Shown one piece after another: positions 1-7,673 of a stretch of 64,000 bases of DNA. Below the pieces are notes generated by a model. It made no database searches. It was not told where the DNA came from and saw only the letters and a program-made list of their open reading frames with translations. The stretch is from Mogibacterium sp. (GTDB lineage: Bacteria; Bacillota; Clostridia; Peptostreptococcales; Anaerovoracaceae). The stretch lies in assembly GCA_017434025.1 (NCBI GenBank), contig JAFRGC010000010.1, forward strand, positions 1-64,000, written 5' to 3'. The position numbers and the translations under genes are program-made. Every line of letters starts with the position of its first letter. Within the stretch, counting starts at the first letter, position 1.

Positions 1-1
1 G

Positions 2-331
2 GTGTCAGCCTGCAAGGATCAGAAATGGATAGAAACTGCACCGGCTATACTTGTGGAGTGTGCGACCGGAGACAGAACCATGATATGCGGACAGAGTGCC
101 AGAAGCATGGATGGAGCGATCGCAATGTCCTATATGACACTTGAGGCAGTTTCGCTAGGTATGCAGTTTGTATGGCTTGGATGGTTTGAACCTGAAAAAG
201 TCAGAGAACTCCTCAATATTCCGGATGAATATGTAGTCATAGCAGTAGCACCGATTGGCTATCCTGCAAAAGAAGGAAAGAGAACTTCCAAGAAAACAGC
301 TGAAGAAGTTGTAGTTTACAACAGGATGTAA
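2..331 (+). CDS. Nitroreductase-family protein, C-terminal part
   Basis: This is the C-terminal ~109 residues of a nitroreductase-family flavoprotein; the N-terminus lies left of the window, and the GTG at position 2 is probably an internal valine codon. The visible part has the family's late alanine/methionine-rich helix (DGAIAMSYMTLEA), the LGMQFVWLGWF segment and the closing VKELL-like helix followed by VIAVAPIGYP. These pack at the FMN dimer interface in the family. Members reduce nitro groups, quinones or flavins with NAD(P)H. The substrate cannot be told from this fragment. The MATE-type gene starts about 58 bases downstream and may be co-transcribed. Confidence 0.85.
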   Translation: MSACKDQKWIETAPAILVECATGDRTMICGQSARSMDGAIAMSYMTLEAVSLGMQFVWLGWFEPEKVRELLNIPDEYVVIAVAPIGYPAKEGKRTSKKTAEEVVVYNRM

Positions 332-388
332 GGAACTAATGTAATATCAGTGAACATATCAAAGCAATATAAGATGAGGGAGAACTTG

Positions 389-2176
389 ATGAAGCATCAA
401 CTGTTCGGAAAATCCGAACAGTTCAAAATGAGGGATTCGGTACTGATCAGTGTGTTCAACAGCGGCTATCTGATAGCGTTGCTGCTTTTTCTGGCGGGCT
501 CTGTCGGATCGTTTTGTGATGGTATAATTGCGTCAAGAGGCCTTGGAGTCGCAGAACTTGCGGCTATAGGCATCGTATACCCGTATACCAAGACCATGGA
601 ATGCATATCGCTTTTGTTTTCAAGCGGAGCCCAGGTCGTCATCGGACGCAGGATAGGTCAGAACAGATTTGAAGAGGTATCCAGAGTCTTTTATACTTCG
701 CTCGTTTTCACTGCTGTGCTGTCAGTGCTTATCGCAGTACTGGTATGCATCTTTGCGGCACCTGTTTCCATGCTTTTCGGCGCGAGCGTCAGAGGAGGGA
801 CCCTGCGTCCGACGATGGAATATCTGATTGCTCTGGCGCTGGGAGCTCCGGCCAATCTGCTTACCCTGTACCTGATCCCGCTCTTTCAGCTGGATGAAAA
901 AAAGAAGCTGATCAACATCGCCACCATAGTCATGACTGTCGTGAACGTGTCACTGAATATACTGTTTATCATCCGCGGTATGGGCATCAGGGGCATAGGC
1001 CTTTCAACATCCATCAGCTATTATGTCGCGCTGGCGATACTGTCCGTCCATTTCTTTGAAAAAAAGAAGGGAATCCTCATGCAGGGCAGATTCGGCATAA
1101 GCAAAGCCGATCTGGTCGAGACTGTCAGGGAGGGTTCGCCGTCTGCATTCAAGAATGTGACTTCCATAATCTTCAATACAGTCGTCAACAACATTATCGC
1201 GGTCGTCGGTACCACCGCGGCAATGGCGGCATTCTCGCTGTTCAAGATGACAAAATTCATCTTCCTGTCTGTATCGGAAGCGATGATCAACCCTGTGAGG
1301 ATGATCCAGTCCATGCTCAGAGAAGAGAAAGACAAGAAGATGACCAAAGTCATTTTCAGATATTCGATCACGCTGGGACTGAGCCTGTCTGTGTTTCTGT
1401 CAGCGATACTCTGGGTCTTCGGAAGAAACATATTTTCTCTGATGGCATCCGGAGAAGTACTGGATGAGACGGTGACTCTGATGAGATGGGCTACAGTGGT
1501 ATTTGTCCTGAACACATTCGTGTGCTACTATCTTGCGTATTTTCAGGCCATCAGGAAAAACAAGGTGGCGTATTCTGTTTCCATAGTCCTCAACCTCGTT
1601 ACTTTGCCGCACTTTATTCTGCTGGCAAAAGCATACGGATCGCAGGGCGTGTGGATGAGTCTGGCGCTTCAGTTTGTAATAGTCGCTGCCTATGTGGTCG
1701 CTTGCGCATACTACATGGGTCGCAAAAACAGGAAGCTTATCGACAAGCTGCTCGTCTTCCCGGTCGACGAAGCAGAGGAATACACGACACATGATTTTCA
1801 TATCAGTTCCGTTGAAGATGCACATGAAGCGACTTCGGCCTTCGTAGAGATCTGCAATGAGAACATTTCCGAGAAGAAAAAAGCGTATTACTGCAGTCTG
1901 GCCCTTGAGGAGATCATCTTCAATATCCTGGAGTATCAGAAAAACAACGATGAGCTCGATCCGAACATCGATGTACATATCATTCTTTACGGTGATGACA
2001 AGATGGTGATGAGGGTCAAGGACAGCAGCAGGGAACGCAATCCTTTCGTCAAATATGAGTACAGCAGAACAGGAGATGACCTTGAGAATCTTGGAATAAA
2101 GATAGTGAAATCGTTTGCCGATGATATTAAATACTCATTCATATACGGCGTGAACTTCATCACGATAAACGTATAA
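389..2176 (+). CDS. MATE-type multidrug/Na+ antiporter with C-terminal HATPase domain
   Basis: Residues 1 to ~455 form a polytopic membrane protein with about twelve hydrophobic segments and MATE-like features (an SVGSFCDGIIASRGLG stretch near the N-terminus and a second homologous half). Residues ~465-595 are soluble and resemble an RsbW/HATPase_c_2 anti-sigma kinase-like domain: an N-box LEEIIFNI around 507-512, an RVKDSS D-box-like segment around 543, and GDDLENLGIKIV near 565-573. The ATG at 389 is preferred over an upstream GTG at 350 because GAGGGA lies 7 bases before it. Fusion of a transporter to a GHKL-type ATP-binding domain is unusual. The ATPase part could gate transport or signal to a partner, but no anti-sigma partner is visible nearby. 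Confidence 0.8.
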   Translation: MKHQLFGKSEQFKMRDSVLISVFNSGYLIALLLFLAGSVGSFCDGIIASRGLGVAELAAIGIVYPYTKTMECISLLFSSGAQVVIGRRIGQNRFEEVSRVFYTSLVFTAVLSVLIAVLVCIFAAPVSMLFGASVRGGTLRPTMEYLIALALGAPANLLTLYLIPLFQLDEKKKLINIATIVMTVVNVSLNILFIIRGMGIRGIGLSTSISYYVALAILSVHFFEKKKGILMQGRFGISKADLVETVREGSPSAFKNVTSIIFNTVVNNIIAVVGTTAAMAAFSLFKMTKFIFLSVSEAMINPVRMIQSMLREEKDKKMTKVIFRYSITLGLSLSVFLSAILWVFGRNIFSLMASGEVLDETVTLMRWATVVFVLNTFVCYYLAYFQAIRKNKVAYSVSIVLNLVTLPHFILLAKAYGSQGVWMSLALQFVIVAAYVVACAYYMGRKNRKLIDKLLVFPVDEAEEYTTHDFHISSVEDAHEATSAFVEICNENISEKKKAYYCSLALEEIIFNILEYQKNNDELDPNIDVHIILYGDDKMVMRVKDSSRERNPFVKYEYSRTGDDLENLGIKIVKSFADDIKYSFIYGVNFITINV

Positions 2177-2207
2177 AAATAAGCTCCTAAAAGAGGGGCA
2201 GTAATGG

Positions 2208-2236
2208 CTTCAGAGGAAATTCTGGAGTCTTTTTCT
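2208..2236 (+). terminator. Probable intrinsic terminator after the MATE-type gene
   Basis: CTTCAGA (2208-2214) pairs with TCTGGAG (2221-2227) as a 7-bp stem with one G-U pair and a 6-base loop, followed by a T-rich tract. It lies 32 bases after the stop codon. Confidence 0.6.
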
Positions 2237-2261
2237 TTACTTTTTTATCAGATAAGCTGAA

Positions 2262-2308
2262 AAATCTTTACATTGAAACGCTAAAAACACTATAATAAGT
2301 AAAGATTT
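2262..2308 (+). promoter_or_regulatory. Promoter of the Fic gene inside a 10-bp inverted repeat (candidate operator)
   Basis: TTTACA (2267-2272) and TATAAT (2291-2296) are separated by 18 bases, a good housekeeping-type promoter. It is bracketed by a perfect 10-bp inverted repeat, AAATCTTTAC (2262-2271) and GTAAAGATTT (2299-2308). A further half-site TCTTTAC is at 2234-2240. The arrangement fits repression by a DNA-binding protein, most simply the HTH of the Fic protein itself; that link is inferred. Confidence 0.6.
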
Positions 2309-2324
2309 AGAGGAGCAAGCAGAG

Positions 2325-3236
2325 ATGTTTTCATATGAAAAGCTGGAAGCAGCTTTAAAAGAAAAAGGAATCAGCAAGACGATGCTGTCTGAGGATCTGG
2401 GGCTTTCTTCAAGAACGGTCGCCAAGATCGCAAAGGGTGAAAAGCTTTCCAGACGGAGCATACAAAAGATTGCTGATTATCTTGGTTTGCCGGCTGATGA
2501 TATAGTGCGGGAAGCTTCTGACAACATGATCCTTCAGACACTCAGGGATGAAAAAGAAATGAAACTGTCCGGAGGTCTTTACCATGAGCTTCAGGTCAGG
2601 ATGACTTACAATTCGAATCACATAGAGGGCAGCAAGCTTTCAGAAGAACAAACACGATTGATCTTTGAGACGAATACCATTGATATAGGTGATGGAATCC
2701 CTGTAGATGATATTCTTGAAACAGTACATCATTTCCGAGCCATTGATTATGTGATCGACAATGCTGAAGTCATGCTTTCAGAAGACGTTATCAAGCAGCT
2801 GCATTTTATCCTGAAACATGATACGAAAGATTCGACTCTTTCATGGTTTGCAGCCGGTGATTATAAAAAGCGTGCTAATGTTGTCGGTGGCAGGGAAACG
2901 ACCAGACCATCAGAAGTTCATAAACACATGAAAGCATTGGTAGATGAGTATAATGCAAAGAAAGATGTCACAATAGAAGATATCATAGCCTTCCATGCAG
3001 AGTTCGAGTATATACATCCGTTCCAGGATGGAAACGGAAGAGTAGGACGTCTGATTGCATTGAAGGAATGCCTTAGCCACAGTGTGACGCCATTTATTAT
3101 TGAAGATTATAAAAAGAACTACTACTATAGGGGGCTTGCAGAATGGAGAAATGAAAAAGAATGGCTCATAGATACATGTCTGGACGGCCAGGATACATTT
3201 GTGAGGATCCTGGATATGCTGGATATCCACATATAG
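2325..3236 (+). CDS. HTH-Fic domain protein (predicted AMP transferase)
   Basis: A 303-residue protein. Residues ~4-62 form an XRE-like helix-turn-helix. Residues ~85-260 form a Fic domain with the complete active-site motif HPFQDGNGRVGR at 231-242 (catalytic His231). The class II self-inhibition motif [S/T]xxxE[G/N] is present N-terminally as S97-N-H-I-E101-G102, so the enzyme should be autoinhibited. Fic enzymes usually transfer AMP to hydroxyl groups of target proteins. The start follows AGAGGAG at good spacing. An inverted repeat over its promoter suggests autoregulation. No separate antitoxin (FicA type) is adjacent, in keeping with the built-in inhibitory helix. The target is unknown. 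Confidence 0.9.
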   Translation: MFSYEKLEAALKEKGISKTMLSEDLGLSSRTVAKIAKGEKLSRRSIQKIADYLGLPADDIVREASDNMILQTLRDEKEMKLSGGLYHELQVRMTYNSNHIEGSKLSEEQTRLIFETNTIDIGDGIPVDDILETVHHFRAIDYVIDNAEVMLSEDVIKQLHFILKHDTKDSTLSWFAAGDYKKRANVVGGRETTRPSEVHKHMKALVDEYNAKKDVTIEDIIAFHAEFEYIHPFQDGNGRVGRLIALKECLSHSVTPFIIEDYKKNYYYRGLAEWRNEKEWLIDTCLDGQDTFVRILDMLDIHI

Positions 3237-3268
3237 GTATCACTAGACTATCTCCACCAACAGCGTTT

Positions 3269-3296
3269 GCCCTGGAATTATTCCAGGGCATTTATT
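3269..3296 (+). terminator. Intrinsic terminator after the Fic gene
   Basis: GCCCTGGAA (3269-3277) and TTCCAGGGC (3281-3289) form a perfect 9-bp stem with a 3-base loop, followed by ATTTATT. Confidence 0.65.
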
Positions 3297-3305
3297 GTGC
3301 GGTAA

Positions 3306-3334
3306 TTGACACAGCCGTTGTATGAAGGTATATT
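3306..3334 (+). promoter_or_regulatory. Strong sigma-A-type promoter
   Basis: TTGACA (3306-3311), exactly 17 bases, then TATATT (3329-3334). It would start transcription near 3341, about 165 bases before the acetyltransferase start, giving a long untranslated leader. Confidence 0.7.
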
Positions 3335-3340
3335 GAAATA

Positions 3341-3456
3341 AAGAAATTCAGGAGGTGCAGGAGTGATCTGCAGATAATTGTGACACGATAAATACGGAGA
3401 ATTATAACCGTGTTTTTTCGTGTGCTCATTTCTGCGTGGGATCAGCTCCTTTTTTG
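3341..3456 (+). ncRNA. Structured leader or small RNA ending in a terminator-like hairpin
   Basis: Between the strong promoter and the acetyltransferase gene, AGGAG-TGATC-GCAG (3359-3373) can pair with CTGC...GATCA-CTCCT (3432-3450), giving about 14 bp with a small bulge and an asymmetric internal loop, directly followed by six T residues (3450-3455). An inner ACACG/CGTGT pairing encloses the middle. This resembles an attenuator or a free small RNA with its own terminator. No known riboswitch class was recognised. Confidence 0.4.
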
Positions 3457-3505
3457 GTGCCCGCAATAGTAACTGTAAATGTTAAAGAATAATGGAGAAA
3501 TAAAT

Positions 3506-3967
3506 ATGAATATATCATTAGTACCTATAGATGAAACAAATCGTGAGGCGGTCATCGCACTGTCCGTACGCGAGGATCAGCCGTTTGTCGCTCCTAATGA
3601 CTATTCGCTGAAACAGGCTGATGAGACCAACGCAAAACAACCCGGCGTTGCCCGCCCCTTCGCTATCTATGCGGATGACAGGCTGGTCGGCTTCTGTATG
3701 TTCGCTTTTGCTCCGGAAGCTGAAGACGAAGATGACAGATACTGGCTCTGGCGATTCATGATCGATAAATCCGAGCAAGGCAAGGGTTACGGTCAGGCAG
3801 CACTCACCGAGATAATCAAATACTTCCGCGATAATGGTGCAGACAGACTCCACCTGTCAACGGAGCCTGAGAACGAGATCGGTATGCACATCTATCATAA
3901 GTTCGGATTCAGAGAAACCGGCGAGATCGATAGCGGTGAAGCGGAAATGATGCAGAAGCTGCTCTAA
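3506..3967 (+). CDS. GNAT N-acetyltransferase, BltD (spermine/spermidine acetyltransferase)-like
   Basis: A 153-residue single-domain GNAT protein. Motif A reads EQGKGYGQAAL, fitting the acetyl-CoA pyrophosphate loop Q/RxxGxG/A, and the C-terminal IYHKFGF(R)ETGE segment is the usual GNAT beta-bulge end. The N-terminus (SLVPIDETN, with SVREDQPFVAPNDYSL) and overall length resemble BltD/PaiA-type polyamine acetyltransferases, so a polyamine substrate is a reasonable guess. The ATG at 3506 is preferred over an in-frame upstream start because GGAG lies 8 bases before it. It sits downstream of a strong promoter and structured leader and 46 bases before another GNAT gene, so both may share a transcript. 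Confidence 0.8.
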   Translation: MNISLVPIDETNREAVIALSVREDQPFVAPNDYSLKQADETNAKQPGVARPFAIYADDRLVGFCMFAFAPEAEDEDDRYWLWRFMIDKSEQGKGYGQAALTEIIKYFRDNGADRLHLSTEPENEIGMHIYHKFGFRETGEIDSGEAEMMQKLL

Positions 3968-4013
3968 CGTGTTCGACTCATTGTAGAAAGGATATTTTGA
4001 AAAGAGGAAAAAA

Positions 4014-4895
4014 ATGGAAAAGTTAAGATTAAGAAGAAGTGCTCGTAAGGATTCGGAGCGAATAGAGGAACTCATCAGTGATTATTACTATAAGCTCGTA
4101 CCAGTGCTTGATGGCTTTACAAAAGAAGAAGAGACAGTTTGCAAAAAAATAGTAGATAAAGAAGGTAATATCATCGCCGGATGTACCGGATATATCTTCC
4201 CATGGGGCTGTATGTATGTCGATGACATGTGGGTAGATGAAAAATACCGTCGGCAAGGGCTTGGCTCGATCGCTCTTCAAGCGGTTGAAGAGGTTGCCGA
4301 AAGCAGAGGATGCCATCTTATCTGGGTAGGCACATGGGATTTTCAGGCCAAACCTTATTATCAGAAACATGGATATGAAGTTTTTGCCACCCTGAAAGAC
4401 TGCCCGAAAGGCCATATGGATTATGACTTGTTCAAACGTTTGGATAATAATCAGCAAAAAAGACTATGCAAACCAATAGAATACGAACTGCTGGACGGGT
4501 CAGAGGAAGATGCCGAATACATATGTGACCAGCTCGATGAAGGCTTTAATAAAGAGCACCTTGAAATAAAACATGATTACATCAAGATCAACAGAAAGCT
4601 GATCAACCAGGACGGCAAAGTCGTCGCTGCGATCATGGCCGGAGTGACTGAAATCGATACCGGCTGGATCTGGAAGATCTGGGTGGATGAAGACTACCGT
4701 CATCAGGGATTGGGAACGCTTTTATTAAAACATTTTGAAAAGAAGGCAAAAGAAAAAGGCGCGACCAAAATTATTTCTGAAGAAATATATGATTGGAATG
4801 TCGGCTTCTTCGTAAAGGCCGGATATCAGGTAGCCGGTGAATTAAAAGATCTGCCAAAAGGCCATACCTTCTACATTGTGGATAAAGACCTGTAA
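4014..4895 (+). CDS. Tandem-GNAT acetyltransferase (two GNAT domains)
   Basis: A 293-residue protein made of two similar GNAT domains, roughly residues 1-145 and 155-293. Each has the acetyl-CoA loop: YRRQGLGSIAL in the first and YRHQGLGTLLL in the second. Each ends in a similar AGY/HGY and LKDxPKGH segment, showing an internal duplication. The start follows an AGAGGAAAA stretch. Two-domain GNATs often have one catalytic and one structural copy; both copies here keep the loop glycines. The substrate is unknown. Confidence 0.85.
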   Translation: MEKLRLRRSARKDSERIEELISDYYYKLVPVLDGFTKEEETVCKKIVDKEGNIIAGCTGYIFPWGCMYVDDMWVDEKYRRQGLGSIALQAVEEVAESRGCHLIWVGTWDFQAKPYYQKHGYEVFATLKDCPKGHMDYDLFKRLDNNQQKRLCKPIEYELLDGSEEDAEYICDQLDEGFNKEHLEIKHDYIKINRKLINQDGKVVAAIMAGVTEIDTGWIWKIWVDEDYRHQGLGTLLLKHFEKKAKEKGATKIISEEIYDWNVGFFVKAGYQVAGELKDLPKGHTFYIVDKDL

Positions 4896-5106
4896 TAACA
4901 AAACCCCTTTCGCCAGATTCCGCCTCCGCATGCTGTGAGGGCAATCGGTTGTTTGCTTATAGTCAATATAAACAAAATGAATTAAAATGACATTAGGATC
5001 CATTTTGGTAATAGAAATCACTGCAAGATCAAAACGATACTCTGATGATGACCACAAACATCGGAAATGATCTCAGTGAACATCATTTACGGAGGGGGAA
5101 AACCAG

Positions 5107-7113
5107 ATGAGCAGCAAGAATTCAGGACCCGATTTCATAATCAAGAAATGTGATACAAATTCTCCGTATGTCTTCATCAGTTACAGCTCCATGAACGAAC
5201 AGACAGTCCATGAAGATGTTGCAGAGTTCCAGCGGAGAGGGTATAACGTCTGGGTTGACTGCGCCAATGTCGACTTGACCAAAGATTCATGGAGGGATGA
5301 CGTCTATCCTGCAGTAGCAAGTGAGAACTGCAAGAAGGTGCTGTTCTATCTCAGCGAGGACTCGCTGCTCAGCGAGAACTGTGCGAAAGAGCTCGAAGAA
5401 CTGAAGAAGACCTATGACCTGATCCCGGAGAGCAAGAAAGAGAAGAAAGAATACCCGATGTTCACGGTAGAAGCCGTGAAGATGAAAAACTTCGAAGAAC
5501 TGGAAGAGAGGTGCAGGAAGAAGCTCGAAGGCCTGGAAAGGGAGGATCTGGAGAAGGAAGAAGCTGCCATTGAGTTTATCAAAAGCACTTTCTTTCCTAA
5601 AGGAAATGAGCGGATCCGGGCAAGCAAGTTTCTGGGGAATGGGGATATCGACAAGTACTATGAAAAGATCCTGCGGTATTTCCCGGATGAAACGGTTCTG
5701 GATTGCTACAGACTCAGATTTCTGATCCCTTTCAGCTATACAGGTTCTTACGAAGAAATATATGACTCCATTGCCGGTGATCAGGTGACCTGGAAACGGA
5801 GGAAGGATGCCAGGCTCCCTTCGTCCAGACAAGGCAGCTACGTGCATTATGATGTATTCGAGTATCTGATGAAAGACTGCTTTTCTGAAGAAGACGGGAA
5901 GAGATCCTGGGGCAGCGTCTGGGACTGGATGAAAGAACCAGACAAATCAAAAAGGAAAAAAGCCCTTCATCTCGCATACTTCCCGAGTGCCGGGCGTGAC
6001 GCGAGCGGACGGCTCCTGGATATAGAAAATGCGGGATTATATCTGTTCCGAAGCCACGTGGGGATCTTCTGGTATGAGATCCAGATGAAAGGCGCCATCC
6101 AGCAGGTGGAGTATGATCAGGACAAAATCGATGTAATCAAGCAGAACAACAGCAAAAAACTGTCCGATGATCTGCCTGAAACCAGTGAATCTTATGACTA
6201 CATGCTCAGGATGATGAATGTCTGTAAGGATATAAACAATCCAAACAGAAACAGAGGGTGTATCTGGAAGCTGGGAGAGAAGATGGAATGGGCTCCTCAC
6301 GGCGAAGAGCGGCAGAGATATGAGGAGAGGATCAAGGAGCCGGGCTATGGAGAACGTCCGGGATTCATCCTTCGGGACTGTACCGCGGACAAGAAGAGCG
6401 TGTTCCTTAAATACTATACATTTGAGAATTTCAGGCTTTCCAGATGGATCAAAGAACTTCTGGAGAGAAATCTTACGGATGGATGCAGGATACGTTATTA
6501 TCCGGAGAGACTGGTACAGTCAAATCCTGAAGAACTCAGAAAAACCGGAGAGAGTTATACTGCAGTAGCGGAGAAGCCGCTTCTGTTCCAGTACATCCTA
6601 AGAAATCAGGCAAGTGTCAGCGAAATAAAGGAGACCGCCTGGTTCATGGCACACGGATATGACCGGACCCACCTGTTCCCGGTCGGGGAGAATATAGAGT
6701 TTCTGAGAACCTCAGATAATACCTGTATGTACGCATGCAGAGAAGGCGGCGGATATTACTGTTCGCTGGAAGGCGCCAATAAAGAATTCTTCAGGAATAA
6801 CATGCCGAAGAATATAGAGTCAAATTACTTCTTCCTCTTCATCCTGGCACAGTATCAGAGATACACGCTGGATTATTACCGTGAGGCTTTGATCAAAACG
6901 CTTATGAACTGCTCAGAAGAGAGCGAGGATGAGCTCCGGGCACTGGAAAAGGAGATCCGGTATTTTCTGGCTGCCTGCATGCCACGCGCTGCCAGCCATA
7001 TCACGACACAGAACGATTTCTACACCTACACCTGCCGGATAATCGGAGCATGGGATTCTGCACAGGAACTGGAGAAGGTACTGGATCATCTGAAAGAAAG
7101 AAGGAGCATCTGA
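5107..7113 (+). CDS. TIR-domain protein with long uncharacterised C-terminal region
   Basis: A 668-residue protein. Residues ~18-110 are a TIR domain: YVFISYSS in beta-strand A (21-28), GYNVWVDCANV (45-55), a DSW(R)DD box near 60-65, and S-x-x-C-x-x-E around 89-95, where Glu95 sits at the usual NADase glutamate position. Residues ~115-160 are highly charged and probably coiled-coil. The remaining ~500 residues are aromatic-rich and were not recognised. An AGGGGG ribosome site precedes the ATG. TIR domains of this sort cleave NAD+ or act as adaptors in bacterial immunity. A 48-codon membrane ORF follows after 25 bases and may belong to the same unit. Confidence 0.85.
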   Translation: MSSKNSGPDFIIKKCDTNSPYVFISYSSMNEQTVHEDVAEFQRRGYNVWVDCANVDLTKDSWRDDVYPAVASENCKKVLFYLSEDSLLSENCAKELEELKKTYDLIPESKKEKKEYPMFTVEAVKMKNFEELEERCRKKLEGLEREDLEKEEAAIEFIKSTFFPKGNERIRASKFLGNGDIDKYYEKILRYFPDETVLDCYRLRFLIPFSYTGSYEEIYDSIAGDQVTWKRRKDARLPSSRQGSYVHYDVFEYLMKDCFSEEDGKRSWGSVWDWMKEPDKSKRKKALHLAYFPSAGRDASGRLLDIENAGLYLFRSHVGIFWYEIQMKGAIQQVEYDQDKIDVIKQNNSKKLSDDLPETSESYDYMLRMMNVCKDINNPNRNRGCIWKLGEKMEWAPHGEERQRYEERIKEPGYGERPGFILRDCTADKKSVFLKYYTFENFRLSRWIKELLERNLTDGCRIRYYPERLVQSNPEELRKTGESYTAVAEKPLLFQYILRNQASVSEIKETAWFMAHGYDRTHLFPVGENIEFLRTSDNTCMYACREGGGYYCSLEGANKEFFRNNMPKNIESNYFFLFILAQYQRYTLDYYREALIKTLMNCSEESEDELRALEKEIRYFLAACMPRAASHITTQNDFYTYTCRIIGAWDSAQELEKVLDHLKERRSI

Positions 7114-7138
7114 AAGGCTCACAGAGAGGTAAAGCAGA

Positions 7139-7285
7139 ATGGATAAAGGAATTATTATGTGGATCGTTTTTCTGGCGGTGATCGCCGGAGGTATCCTGTC
7201 AAATCCACGGGCCGACCTGGAAGAAGGACAGCCTGTGAGGATCAAATACCATCCTAAGTACAAAGGCAATGCAAGACTGGTATGA
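7139..7285 (+). CDS. Small single-span membrane protein (48 aa)
   Basis: An ORF beginning MDKGIIMWIVFLAVIAGG has one hydrophobic segment (about residues 4-20) followed by a short charged, basic tail (RIKYHPKYKGNARLV). AGAGAGG precedes the ATG by about 9 bases. It starts 25 bases after the TIR gene and reads the same way, so it is probably co-transcribed. No family was recognised. Small membrane partners are common in effector-type systems, but a functional link is only inferred from position. Confidence 0.55.
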   Translation: MDKGIIMWIVFLAVIAGGILSNPRADLEEGQPVRIKYHPKYKGNARLV

Positions 7286-7504
7286 CCGGAATGTCTGTTT
7301 GTGTGGCCGCTTTTCCGGATTCAGCATGGAGAACCTGGTAATGCGTCGGTATTAGTATTTGTAATATCGGACATGCAAAACACCCATTTTACTGCTAGCC
7401 ATGTAAATGTTATTTTTTTATCAGACAACAGGGCCGCACATGATCTTATGAACGGCAGACTATATAAATAAAGAAATAATGAAATAATAACAGGAGGCAA
7501 TAAA

Positions 7505-7597
7505 ATGGTAGGAATCATGGCAGCAGTAGGAATTTTCGCAGTATCCGGAATTCTCACTTATGAGTTTGAAGAGAAGATCGCTCCGAAGGAAAAATAA
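7505..7597 (+). CDS. 30-residue hydrophobic small protein
   Basis: A short ORF, MVGIMAAVGIFAVSGILTYEFEEK and six further residues, preceded by a near-perfect AGGAGG (7492-7497) at 7-base spacing and followed by a strong terminator. The first ~19 residues are hydrophobic and could span the membrane; the tail is charged. The ribosome site and the isolated gene-terminator context support real translation. It has no recognised family. It could be a small membrane regulator or a type I toxin-like peptide, though no antisense RNA was identified. Confidence 0.6.
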   Translation: MVGIMAAVGIFAVSGILTYEFEEKIAPKEK

Positions 7598-7636
7598 GAA
7601 ACAGAGCAACTTCAGATAATCACACATTCTTTGAAA

Positions 7637-7670
7637 GAAAACGATCCGTCGATAACAACGGATCGTTTTT
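7637..7670. terminator. Bidirectional intrinsic terminator
   Basis: AAAACGATCCGT and ACGGATCGTTTT form a 12-bp perfect stem with an 8-base loop, T-rich on the plus strand and also on the minus strand because the 5' arm starts with A residues. It separates the 30-residue gene from the convergent LysR gene. Confidence 0.8.
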
Positions 7671-7673
7671 ACT

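Noticed and set aside
3341..3456. T-box or other known riboswitch
   Set aside because: No T-box sequence or specifier loop and no aminoacyl-tRNA gene downstream; only generic hairpins are visible.
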